Below the pieces are notes generated by a model. That model did not search any database. It was not told the origin of the DNA and saw only the letters and a program-made list of their open reading frames with translations. Positions 1-8,189 of a stretch of DNA of 64,000 nucleotides are shown piece by piece. A program made the position numbers and the translations under genes. Origin of the DNA: Bacteroidota bacterium (lineage in GTDB: Bacteria; Bacteroidota; Bacteroidia; Flavobacteriales; Flavobacteriaceae); the NCBI GenBank assembly GCA_024279425.1, contig JAJRRO010000051.1:1-64000 (forward strand). The letters are read 5' to 3'. Each line of letters begins with the position of its first letter. The stretch's first letter is position 1.

Positions 1-767
1 GTACCATCAGCAGAAACTGTGGGGTGTAATGCGGAAGAGTACTTAGGACACACTTTGAGCTCTTTAATATCCTCCCATTTACCATTGATCTTGTTCGCTC
101 TATAAATTTTATGGATGGGTACCTTTTTGGAAAATATACCGTTCAAAGGCTTTACATAAACTGTTTGACTAAAAAAAGCGGTTTTCCCGTCGGCCGTTAA
201 GGCTATTGGAGTTTCATAGGAGTTTTCATGACTGAATTTTTCAAGATTTTCAAGTTGTTTGTCATCGTAGGCCATGGGCTGATTGTCTAAATTCTCATCA
301 CCATTGAGGTAAGGATCCAAGGATTTATAGTTACCTACCAGTTCATTGGTCGATAAATTCATGCCTCTCTCATGGATTTCGTAGTCCTTTTTAATTAAAG
401 CCAACCAATCTTTATCCGATGAGGCTATAGTTTTTGATGAACTTGTTTTCTTCAAGGCAAACGAATAACGCTCTTGATAACGACTATCAAGAGCCCCACC
501 TTCATTAAGACTACTTAATTTGTCATACCAAAACAAGGCTGTTTCATAGTTCTCAGCCAAGAAATTGGCATTCCCTAAATCCTCAAAGATTTCCTTTTCC
601 GCATAGCCCGATTTTTGGAGTTCCATATAGTTGTCAACCCTTTTATGGGCTTCTTGAACATCAGGATTATCGGAGTTTGAAATCTTGGTTTTCTGAGCGG
701 ACAGTGAATTGGAAAATAAAATAAGCATACATCCAAAGGCCACATTGTAGGTTATAGCATTTTTCAT
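1..767 (-). CDS. TPR/PD40 OmpA-type outer membrane protein, N-terminal part
   Basis: The reading frame starts at the ATG at 767-765 and stays open to the window edge, so the C-terminus is missing. The first 24 residues form a Sec signal peptide ending near SLSA-QK. A helical stretch follows (about residues 40-115, with phrases such as NANFLAENYETALFWYDKL) that reads as a TPR repeat. The last visible residues, LHPTVSADG, are the start of a PD40/WD40-like beta-propeller blade. This order is typical of Bacteroidota PorE-like OmpA family proteins (TPR, PD40, CarboxypepD, OmpA), which bind peptidoglycan at the outer membrane. The OmpA domain itself is not visible. It is transcribed away from the rest of the island and probably does not belong to it. 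Confidence 0.75.
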   Translation of the reverse strand, partial: MKNAITYNVAFGCMLILFSNSLSAQKTKISNSDNPDVQEAHKRVDNYMELQKSGYAEKEIFEDLGNANFLAENYETALFWYDKLSSLNEGGALDSRYQERYSFALKKTSSSKTIASSDKDWLALIKKDYEIHERGMNLSTNELVGNYKSLDPYLNGDENLDNQPMAYDDKQLENLEKFSHENSYETPIALTADGKTAFFSQTVYVKPLNGIFSKKVPIHKIYRANKINGKWEDIKELKVCPKYSSALHPTVSADG

Positions 768-986
768 AATAGTAAGATATTGGGTTGTTACTGCAACCAA
801 AGGTCCACAAATGTTTTGGACATTATGCTAGCAAAAATTCATAGGTTTTAAAATAAGCCTAGTTAATTCAAATAGGTTCCTTGTTGTAAATAATCGATAG
901 CGTAGCACAAACACGCCGCCAATTCCAGAATTGGAGCACGTCAAATCATTAAAATTCGGCCCAGTATTATTATATTTAGGAATCGA

Positions 987-1001
987 TCCTGATTGTCAGG
1001 A
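987..1001. repeat. small hairpin upstream of the SGNH hydrolase
   Basis: TCCTGA-TTG-TCAGGA forms a perfect six-base-pair hairpin with a three-base loop in the 277-bp gap before the next gene. A second small palindrome, CCAATTC-CA-GAATTGG, lies just upstream, near 930-945. Either could be a decayed intergenic repeat or part of a leader. No promoter of the TAnnTTTG type was recognised here. Confidence 0.3.
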
Positions 1002-1044
1002 CTAGTATAATGATATATCCACATTTTTTTTTAAAGAAAGACCC

Positions 1045-2352
1045 ATGTATAGACGAAATTTCATCAAATCGAATACACTCGCTGCCATGGCAGTAAGTGG
1101 CGCATCCCTGCTTCCCAATTTTCTTCAAGGCAGTTCATTTAAGGATGGGAAAAAATCCTATAAGGCATACCTTAGGAATAGTGCCGTACCTAAAGAAGAA
1201 CTGGATATTTTTCTCAATAAAAATTCTTGGGCGCAATTTGATCCCGAAGTGGGTTATACACTGGGCAATTACATGCCACATGACGGAATTGACAATAGCT
1301 TCACCTTATCAACAGCGATGAAAGAGGGTAAAAGAACCAATACAATATATGCAGATAAACCGTGTCGAATAAATACCTACGGTAATAGTTTTACACATTG
1401 CCATCAAGTAAGTGATGCCGAGACTTGGCAGGAGTATCTCGCGGGCCACCTTGGAGAACCAGTTCAAAATTTTGGTATGGGGGGGTTTGGTATCTATCAG
1501 GCCTATAGGAGACTTATTAGAAGGGAAAAAGTTGATAAAGACTCGAAATATGTAATCCTCTATATGTGGGGCGATGATTATATGAGAAGTGTTTTTAGAT
1601 GTCGTTATGCCACTTATTATACGCGCTGGAATGATTATGGCGGGTATATGTTCCATGGCAATTTCTGGTCTAATATTGAAATGGATACCAATACCGGGAA
1701 ATTGGTTGAAATGGAGAATAGAATAGCTTCCAAGGAAGATCTATATAAAATGTCCGACCCGGATTTTATGTATGATAACCTGAAGGATGATCTAATGGTA
1801 CAACTTCATTTACTGAGTTATAATATGGTAAATACCGATGTTGACACAAAAGGTCTAAAAAAACTGGCTGACATCTTAGAACTTCCAGAGATGGATTTTT
1901 CCAGTCCTGAAAAAATGATAAAGACGGCCACCACCTTAAAAAATAAATATGCTTTTGAGGCTACTAAGCATATTTTAAAAAAAACCGATGAGTTTTGTAG
2001 AGATTATGGCAAAGAGCTTCTGCTCGTGCATTTTGATCCTAATGGCGTGTTTCAATCAATGGTCAAGGGCGAATCACGATATGACCAAGAGATGGTTGAC
2101 TTTATTGAGTCCAAGGGGTATCGGTATTTTGATATGAATAAGATCCATTTGGAAGACTTTAAAAAATTCAACATAAACTTAGATGAATATATGGGCCGAT
2201 ACTTTAACGGTCATTATACCCCAGCAGGCAATCACTTTTTCGCTTATGCGCTCAAAGATACATTAGTGAACTGGTTGAACCCCAAACCTATAACCTATCA
2301 GCAAGACGGTAGTAAGTTGATACAATTTGAAGGATATTTGCCTAAACACTAG
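1045..2352 (+). CDS. Tat-exported SGNH/GDSL-type hydrolase
   Basis: The 435-residue protein begins MYRRNFIKSN, a twin-arginine signal followed by a hydrophobic stretch (residues 11-27), so it is probably exported folded. Residues 113-119 (GNSFTHC) match SGNH block I with Ser as nucleophile. Residues 143-149 (FGMGGFG) resemble block II with its oxyanion Gly, and GHYTPAGNH near 389-397 supplies the His of block V. The family removes acyl or acetyl groups from sugars or lipids; the substrate here is unknown. It is followed by an FAD oxidoreductase on the same strand. The fold assignment rests on motif reading and is moderately secure. Confidence 0.65.
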   Translation: MYRRNFIKSNTLAAMAVSGASLLPNFLQGSSFKDGKKSYKAYLRNSAVPKEELDIFLNKNSWAQFDPEVGYTLGNYMPHDGIDNSFTLSTAMKEGKRTNTIYADKPCRINTYGNSFTHCHQVSDAETWQEYLAGHLGEPVQNFGMGGFGIYQAYRRLIRREKVDKDSKYVILYMWGDDYMRSVFRCRYATYYTRWNDYGGYMFHGNFWSNIEMDTNTGKLVEMENRIASKEDLYKMSDPDFMYDNLKDDLMVQLHLLSYNMVNTDVDTKGLKKLADILELPEMDFSSPEKMIKTATTLKNKYAFEATKHILKKTDEFCRDYGKELLLVHFDPNGVFQSMVKGESRYDQEMVDFIESKGYRYFDMNKIHLEDFKKFNINLDEYMGRYFNGHYTPAGNHFFAYALKDTLVNWLNPKPITYQQDGSKLIQFEGYLPKH

Positions 2353-2486
2353 CCTGTGGTGGCGAATGGATTAAAAACCATACTATAAACCGTCTTTGAT
2401 GAAAACGAATGACATTCAAAAAATGGGTATATTACACTATCGTCCTTGAAACGACAAAGCCTTTTAATAATCATAACACTCAATGT

Positions 2487-3953
2487 ATGAGCCATCTAAA
2501 AAGAAGAACCTTTATGAAAAACGTGGTCACCGCGGGAGTTGGGGCCACAGTATTACCCGTTAATCCATTAGCCGCGAAGGAGGTACAAGAGGAGTTTGTC
2601 ATCAAATCAAAACCTTCAGGGGCCTCAAAAAAAATTATCGTAGGTGGCGCAGGGATTGGTGGGCTATGCAGCGCTTATGAATTAATGAAAAAAGGGCATG
2701 AAGTTGTTGTATTGGAAGCCTCCGGGCGCCACGGAGGACACGTGTATACGACAAGAGATGAGCTTTCTGATGGTCTATATGGGGATTTTGGCCAGGAGCA
2801 TATCGTAAAACCCGGCTATGAGAGATATTGGGAATACCTAAAGGAGTTTAACATAACGGCACTTCCATACCCCAGAAGGAAAAACCTAAAACGGAAAATA
2901 AATGGGAAATTCTACACGGAACAAATGCTCAAAGACCCTTCCGTTTTGAAGACCTTTGGGTTTAATAAAAGAGAAATAGATTATTTAACTATGAATCCTT
3001 GGCCAGATTTAAGGTCACTTTATACCAAACCATACTTAGATGCCTTTAAAGATGAATATCAGCCTTTCGGTGTTGGCTATGACGCTTTGGATACTATTCC
3101 AATGTCGGATATTTATAAAAAAGAAGGAGCTTCGGAGTCAGCCCTAAAGTTCTTGGGAGGAGATAATTCCTCTGCGCTTTATGAACTATGGTATGCCGCA
3201 ATTTTAAAAATGAGGGGAGTTGCTACGAACCCTACAGGAGTTTTCAGATTGAAAGGAGGAAACCAAATGTTACCCAATGCCTTTGCTAAAAGATTAGGAC
3301 CAAGGGTTTGGTTGAATTGCCCCATTACTTCGATAAAAAATGGGGAAACCAGTGTAACGGTAACCTACAAACAGCAAGGTGAAATAAAGGAAATGACCGC
3401 TGATTATTTCGTGAATTGCATTCCGCTTCCTACCTTCAAAAACATACCCATACAGCCTGCTTTGCCAAAGGAAAAGCAATATATCAACGAAAACATCACT
3501 TATGATTCGTACCAACGTTTTGTATTTCAGGCGAGTTCCAAGTTTTGGGAAAAAGATGGTTATAAAGACATTAATATGAGTTTGGGGCATCCTGATCTGT
3601 GGGGAGTTTGGCAATCCGCCGAAGAGGTAGACACCCACCGGGTGATTGTTCTGGGAACGGGACCAGGCGGTGTATCCCCAAAAAGGGCATTGGCCGCATT
3701 TCGCGAGTCTTATCCCGGAAATGGTGATTCGATTGAGTTGGCTGTTAGTCGGGACTGGACCAAACAAAAATATTCATCAAATTGTGAAAGAACAGCGTTC
3801 CCTATCGGGGAACTTCATAAATTTTGGCCCCATATAATACAGCCCCATGGGCGAATGCATTTTGCAGGTGCCTATGCAGATAATCTCAATTGGGGTACCG
3901 AAGCTGCTACACGGTCAGGCAACAGGGTAGCGGAAACCATTGACAAGCTTTGA
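2487..3953 (+). CDS. Tat-exported FAD-dependent amine-oxidase-type oxidoreductase
   Basis: The ATG at 2487 is chosen because it places a twin-arginine leader (HLKRRTFMKN, then VVTAGVGATVLP) at the N-terminus. An ATG 78 bases upstream would add an uncharacteristic extension. The protein is 488 residues. Residues 52-59 (VGGAGIGG) form the Rossmann GxGxxG FAD-binding loop, followed by VVVLEASGRHGGH, the usual amine-oxidase flavin signature. The C-terminal FAGAYADNLNWGTEAATRSG is the second flavin contact seen in monoamine oxidase and phytoene desaturase relatives. The substrate is unknown. The next gene encodes a cytochrome c module, a possible electron acceptor; that link is inference. Confidence 0.8.
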   Translation: MSHLKRRTFMKNVVTAGVGATVLPVNPLAAKEVQEEFVIKSKPSGASKKIIVGGAGIGGLCSAYELMKKGHEVVVLEASGRHGGHVYTTRDELSDGLYGDFGQEHIVKPGYERYWEYLKEFNITALPYPRRKNLKRKINGKFYTEQMLKDPSVLKTFGFNKREIDYLTMNPWPDLRSLYTKPYLDAFKDEYQPFGVGYDALDTIPMSDIYKKEGASESALKFLGGDNSSALYELWYAAILKMRGVATNPTGVFRLKGGNQMLPNAFAKRLGPRVWLNCPITSIKNGETSVTVTYKQQGEIKEMTADYFVNCIPLPTFKNIPIQPALPKEKQYINENITYDSYQRFVFQASSKFWEKDGYKDINMSLGHPDLWGVWQSAEEVDTHRVIVLGTGPGGVSPKRALAAFRESYPGNGDSIELAVSRDWTKQKYSSNCERTAFPIGELHKFWPHIIQPHGRMHFAGAYADNLNWGTEAATRSGNRVAETIDKL

Positions 3954-3964
3954 TTTCTTTATAC

Positions 3965-4123
3965 GAGCCTGTTTTGAAATATGTGATTAGAATTATCATA
4001 GGTGATTTTTGCGTGAAACGAGGCGAAATTTTTGAGCATAGCGTGGCTACGGTTCAAAATTTTAACAAAGTTGTGCGTAAAAAGAGACATAATAAAATAA
4101 TTGACATATTTCAAAACAGGCTC
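3965..4123. repeat. 159-bp palindromic element with perfect 20-bp terminal inverted repeats
   Basis: GAGCCTGTTTTGAAATATGT at 3965-3984 is exactly the reverse complement of 4104-4123. The sequence between is itself an imperfect palindrome: the left half runs through TTTTTGCGTG and GAAATTTTTGAGC, and the right half mirrors it through TTCAAAATTTTAAC and GTGCGTAAAAA. The whole unit could fold into one long hairpin. It contains no reading frame. It ends four bases before the ATG of the cytochrome gene, so it forms that gene's leader. It looks like a MITE- or REP-type non-autonomous repeat. No clear target-site duplication was seen. Confidence 0.8.
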
Positions 4124-4127
4124 TAAG

Positions 4128-4856
4128 ATGCAACGATTTTCTATCCTAGGGGTTGTGCTTTTTGTGTTCTTCTATTTTACCATTGGTTTTTCCCAATTTC
4201 AAATACAGGAAAATAGACCTCCACTAGTTAAGATAGTTGCTCCAAAAGACTTTAGCACATTTAGTTGGAACTCTATAATACGGTATACCATCCATGTTTC
4301 GGATCATGAGGATGGAAATTCGGAATATGACGAAATCAATCCAACCGAAGTTCTTTTGGTCGTGAAGTATTTGAAAGATTCTTCAGAGATCAAATCTTAT
4401 TTGATCAACGAGTCTAACACCGATTACAGTCCGTTGGTCCAGATGAGCAGTTCTACCTGTTTTAACTGCCACAGAGCCAAAGGAACATTGATTGGCCCAT
4501 CATTTGAACGCATTGCAGAAAAATATCAAAAGGATCCAAAGGCCGTACAAACTCTAACCGAAAAAATAATTGCCGGGGACACTTCTATCTGGGGCGATGA
4601 AAAAATGCCTCCCCATCCAGATTTGAAGGTTGCCCAGGTCAAGGAAATGGTACGTTGGATTTTGGAAAATAATTCCGATACCGATAAAAATTATTTAACC
4701 GGAATTGAAGGAACTATCAAAATAAAAGAGCAACCTGTAGCAGTTTCTGAAAAAGGTATTCTGGTAATGACGGCAAGCTATACGGATCATGGTTCAAATA
4801 ATCAACGACAAAATAGCAGACAAGGTGGTGAAACCATTGTCCTTAAAAGCCACTAG
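4128..4856 (+). CDS. secreted cytochrome c module protein (stand-alone C-terminal module of sorbosone-dehydrogenase fusions)
   Basis: The ATG at 4128 gives a good Sec signal peptide (LGVVLFVFFYFTIGFSQ); an ATG 27 bases upstream lies inside the palindromic element. The 242-residue product has a beta-sandwich-like domain (about 30-85, PPLVKIVAPKD to NPTEVLLVVKY) and a cytochrome c domain with haem motif CFNCH (111-115) and probable distal Met at M160 (DEKMPPHP). The N-terminal half aligns by eye with the end of the ThuA/sorbosone-dehydrogenase/PKD protein at the right edge of the window (NDPPGIKVEIDPEGS, NPKDVKVTFDY). It thus looks like the C-terminal module of that family encoded alone. The frame may be interrupted near its 3' end (see findings). 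Confidence 0.75.
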   Translation: MQRFSILGVVLFVFFYFTIGFSQFQIQENRPPLVKIVAPKDFSTFSWNSIIRYTIHVSDHEDGNSEYDEINPTEVLLVVKYLKDSSEIKSYLINESNTDYSPLVQMSSSTCFNCHRAKGTLIGPSFERIAEKYQKDPKAVQTLTEKIIAGDTSIWGDEKMPPHPDLKVAQVKEMVRWILENNSDTDKNYLTGIEGTIKIKEQPVAVSEKGILVMTASYTDHGSNNQRQNSRQGGETIVLKSH

Positions 4857-5004
4857 GTTCTCGCTTGGAGAGATCGTACATGTGAACTTCGAAAAGAAAA
4901 AGAACTACAAAACCAATACCTACAATCTTGGGTCAACCATATTTATTCAGCAGGTGAAATAAGTACCTTGTTTCTATCCCAATAGCTTTAGAAATACATT
5001 GTAA

Positions 5005-6603
5005 TCAAACAATCTTTCTTTGAATGTGATCCCACTCTACCTTCCTATTTTCAACATAGGATTTATGTACCATTAAAACGGCAACAGTATCTTCAAAAGC
5101 CTTTTCAATATTGCACCCTGTCGTTCCCCCATTACGGATAACATCTACCCACTCCTTCATATGCAAATGGGTAATATCCATACTTTTCCCCTGTACCTTG
5201 GTATCAATCAGTCCACGCTCGGCATAGTACTTTTCAGTTGCCGAAGATATCCCGTCTATTTCCACTGGGTTAGTGGGATAGGTGTAAAACGGAACATTGG
5301 TATCTATTAGGCCATTTTTGATCTTACTTCTGTATTGGGTTGAGTCACCATTAGCAATAACTTCCAATCCACTACCCACTATCATACTGGCGTCGTGTCC
5401 CATAAAAACCCTTCCCCGAGAACGACTATTGGCCAGTGATGCAGTATAAAGCATGGTAAATTCCCTATCCGGAAACTCGAGCACCGACTGAAAAGTGTCG
5501 GGCATATCCCGGTCTTCCTTATAAAAATAAACACCTCCTGATGATGTCGCTGATTTGGGAATTCCGAAGCCCATAACCTGGTTCAGGGCATCAATCTCAT
5601 GCGAAAACAATTGTCCTGCGAGTCCGGTGTCATAGGCAAACCATCTGGGCCATCCGTAATAGCGCTCCAAATCAAAGGGTACCTTCGGCGTACTGCCAAG
5701 CCATTGTTCCCAATCAATAGAATCTGGAGTCCCTGGCTTTGGATTTCCGTTACCATCTAAATGTCTGATCCAAGCACCGCTTTTTGAGTTTCTATTGGTC
5801 GACGTTTCGATCAATGTTACTTTTCCAAGAATATTCTTATCAATAATCTCCTTGGCCCTCTTAAAGGTTTCATTCTTGCTGTTTTGATGGCCTAATTGAA
5901 AAACCACTCCGCTTTTCTTAACGGCTTGGTATACATTATTCAATTCTTCCTCGGTCATGGTCATCGCTTTTTCGCAATACACATGCTTTCCGGAATTTAC
6001 CGCATCAATGGTCATTTGCGCATGATGAAAGTCGGGAGTGGCAATTATTACGGCATCGATATCAGGATTGGCCAATAGGTCTTGATATCGGCGATAACGC
6101 TTAACATTTTTATTGTCAACAGCTTCACCATTGGGCTGAATTCCGTTGGATGCAATCTGAATACCCTTTTCGGCCCGTGCATCAAATACATCACAAATTC
6201 CAACTACCTGAACATTCAGTACGTATTGATTATAATAGGTTTCCAATTTGGATTTGGCTCTTTTATCATCATTATTCGAATCATCAAAAAGCTCTTTGTA
6301 GACTTCGGCCTGCATAAAACCGGCCGCTTTGAGCAAAGCAGTTCCTCTTGCCCCTACACCGATTATACCGATCCTAACCAATTTTCCCGAGCTCCCCAAT
6401 GAAGTGCTGGGAAGTACGGACGGAGCATCGGAAGTTAACCCAAGGTCTAATTGTGTGATTTTTCTCTTGGCCTTTTCCAAGGTTTTCCTTCTCCAAAAAT
6501 CATACGAAAACACTCCTAATAAGGGTACGGCCGCCAAGCCTTTAAAGACCTCCCTACGCGAAATTTGATTTTTTTGACCCTCCTTTGATTCCTTATCTGC
6601 CAT
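5005..6603 (-). CDS. Gfo/Idh/MocA family oxidoreductase, Tat leader
   Basis: This 532-residue protein carries SRREVFKG (15-22), a twin-arginine leader. The Rossmann loop is GIIGVGARG (79-87). In the family's EKP motif this copy reads EKA (211-213), with the Lys retained. FSHEID (His about 335) matches the conserved His of the substrate pocket. The family oxidises or epimerises sugars with tightly held NAD(P), and exported members occur in Bacteroidota glycan loci. The downstream minus-strand neighbour is the cytochrome gene on the opposite strand; the upstream one is a sugar-isomerase-type TIM barrel. Together these suggest extracytoplasmic sugar oxidation. Substrate unknown. Confidence 0.88.
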   Translation of the reverse strand: MADKESKEGQKNQISRREVFKGLAAVPLLGVFSYDFWRRKTLEKAKRKITQLDLGLTSDAPSVLPSTSLGSSGKLVRIGIIGVGARGTALLKAAGFMQAEVYKELFDDSNNDDKRAKSKLETYYNQYVLNVQVVGICDVFDARAEKGIQIASNGIQPNGEAVDNKNVKRYRRYQDLLANPDIDAVIIATPDFHHAQMTIDAVNSGKHVYCEKAMTMTEEELNNVYQAVKKSGVVFQLGHQNSKNETFKRAKEIIDKNILGKVTLIETSTNRNSKSGAWIRHLDGNGNPKPGTPDSIDWEQWLGSTPKVPFDLERYYGWPRWFAYDTGLAGQLFSHEIDALNQVMGFGIPKSATSSGGVYFYKEDRDMPDTFQSVLEFPDREFTMLYTASLANSRSRGRVFMGHDASMIVGSGLEVIANGDSTQYRSKIKNGLIDTNVPFYTYPTNPVEIDGISSATEKYYAERGLIDTKVQGKSMDITHLHMKEWVDVIRNGGTTGCNIEKAFEDTVAVLMVHKSYVENRKVEWDHIQRKIV

Positions 6604-6648
6604 TGTTTTGTTCTTTCTACGTTACAATTGATTATCTAAACCGAACTC

Positions 6649-6720
6649 AGAGACTGTTTTGAATTTTATGATTGGTCCCGATAACTATCGGGACCAATCA
6701 TAAAATTCAAAACAGTCTCT
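6649..6720. repeat. 72-bp perfect palindrome, short relative of the 159-bp element
   Basis: Two 35-base arms are exact reverse complements around a two-base centre (AC). The outer ends read AGAGACTGTTTTGAA and the inner part TCCCGATA-AC-TATCGGGA. The outer 14 bases match the terminal repeat of the element at 3965-4123 apart from one base (GAGaCTGTTTTGAA versus GAGcCTGTTTTGAA). It sits between two minus-strand genes and would form a very stable hairpin downstream of the 6760-7647 gene, so it may act as a terminator or 3' mRNA stabiliser. It is most simply a minimal member of a dispersed repeat family. Confidence 0.85.
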
Positions 6721-6759
6721 TATAAATAATCATGCACTTCGTTTTCTTGGTATTGACCT

Positions 6760-7647
6760 CTATGTAGCTTTCTCTATGGTTGCATCGAACATTCTTTTTT
6801 GTTCGGCCATTGCTTTAATTATATCTTCGGGTTTTGTCGAACATTCCAATAGAAGCCAACCTCCATAATTCATTGCTATCAAGGATTCCATTAATTTATC
6901 ATATGGATAATCGGTACTGTTCAATTCGCGAATGTGCACCGTATTCCCGAACCTTTCTTTCAAAAGATTGAAATTATGATCAAATCCTTTTCCTTCAAGA
7001 TCTTGCGTATTGCAATTCCAACAAACGCCCACATTAGGATGGTCAGCAACATCCATGATTCTCTTCATAATCTCAGGTTGCTGTGTGCCACGCCCGTGTA
7101 CTTCAACACGAATCTCTTGGCCATAGTCCGCACCATAGACAGCAACTTCATTGAGTGCCTTGCCTATCTGCTCTATGGTCTGCTCCTCCGGTACATCGGG
7201 ATGTAAATGGTTTGGCCTGACTTTAACACCCGATCCGCCAACATCATGGCTTAACTTGATGAATGCCTTGGTATTTTCAATAGACCGCTTTAACAATGCA
7301 GGATCCTTTTGATCATACTCCTCTGCACTTCCTAGGCCTACAAGTTCTACCTTACTATTATTAAATAGTTTTTTTACTTCCTCCCTTTCCTTTGTACTAA
7401 GTGAAACCTCAACGCCATGTGCGTGGGTAGAACGAAGTTCCACACCCTGTATACCCGACTTTTCACAATTTGTCAATATTTCTGGAATCATCCAATTTTT
7501 GGCCCATAGATAGGTAACCAAGCCCAGTTTCATTTGATTACCACCACCTAAGACATTTGCACAATTGTACAAAGGCAAACTTGCCAAGACGATACCGGAT
7601 GATAATGTTCCCTTGATAAAATCCCTTCTTTGCATTTGATCTTTCAT
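6760..7647 (-). CDS. sugar phosphate isomerase/epimerase-type TIM barrel, exported lipoprotein
   Basis: The 295-residue product starts with a Tat-like leader (QRRDFIKGTLSSG) followed by LPLYNC, a lipobox, so it is likely a Tat-exported lipoprotein. The rest is an AP-endonuclease-2/xylose-isomerase-like barrel with metal-ligand-type residues in RVEVHGRG, GVCWNCN, VHIRELN and WLLLECS. In Bacteroides thetaiotaomicron a family member next to Gfo/Idh and DUF1080 genes acts on 3-keto-glycosides. The similar neighbourhood here suggests, but does not prove, the same chemistry. Its ATG overlaps the stop of the upstream DoxX gene by one base (TAATG), indicating translational coupling. Confidence 0.82.
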   Translation of the reverse strand: MKDQMQRRDFIKGTLSSGIVLASLPLYNCANVLGGGNQMKLGLVTYLWAKNWMIPEILTNCEKSGIQGVELRSTHAHGVEVSLSTKEREEVKKLFNNSKVELVGLGSAEEYDQKDPALLKRSIENTKAFIKLSHDVGGSGVKVRPNHLHPDVPEEQTIEQIGKALNEVAVYGADYGQEIRVEVHGRGTQQPEIMKRIMDVADHPNVGVCWNCNTQDLEGKGFDHNFNLLKERFGNTVHIRELNSTDYPYDKLMESLIAMNYGGWLLLECSTKPEDIIKAMAEQKRMFDATIEKAT

Positions 7648-8108
7648 TATGATTTTTGTTTTTTAGTTGCATTGATCAAAAGGTCGATTCCGATAATTCG
7701 GCTTGAAGGAAAAACCGCCAACACCAATAAAGCAAATAATTCGAATAGGTTCTTGTCAATAAAGGTAAAACCATCAACAAATGGTGGAATCGCAACATAA
7801 TAGAGGAAAATCAATAGTGCTCCCGCCCAGGCTGCCCAGATAGAAAATAATCCCAGGATCAATCCAACACCAATTAAGATTTGACCCCAAATATTAATAA
7901 AGTCAACTACTGTTAAAAGTGATGGGCTATCCGCAATAAAGTGAAACATATCGGAGAACAACCAGTTGGCCTGTGCTAAAAATCCAGCTGATGTCCAGTT
8001 GGGACTCAATAATTTATCCACTCCCTCATACAGGAAATGATAGCCAATAACCAATCGCAAAAGTATGAGGACAATGGTTTGAATTTTGATGTATTTCTCT
8101 GATTTCAT
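7647..8108 (-). CDS. DoxX family membrane protein
   Basis: The 153-residue protein has about four hydrophobic segments and the DoxX-type opening LLRLVIGYHFLYEGVDKL, followed by WTSAGFLAQANWLF and INIWGQILIGVGLILGLF. DoxX proteins are inner-membrane subunits linked to quinone or thiosulfate redox chemistry in some organisms; many are uncharacterised. Here it lies between two exported sugar enzymes and shares a one-base TAATG overlap with the isomerase gene. A role in disposing of electrons from sugar oxidation is inference. Confidence 0.85.
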   Translation of the reverse strand: MKSEKYIKIQTIVLILLRLVIGYHFLYEGVDKLLSPNWTSAGFLAQANWLFSDMFHFIADSPSLLTVVDFINIWGQILIGVGLILGLFSIWAAWAGALLIFLYYVAIPPFVDGFTFIDKNLFELFALLVLAVFPSSRIIGIDLLINATKKQKS

Positions 8109-8189
8109 CTTTGTATAGCGTGATACATATTATTGAACCGTTTTTTGGGCTATCTACAGACCTCGACTTGATGATAAGCCTAACATGCT

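Noticed and set aside
3294-3767. 157-codon minus-strand open frame inside the FAD oxidoreductase gene
   Set aside because: It is antisense to a clearly conserved FAD protein and has no recognisable motif; it is a shadow frame.
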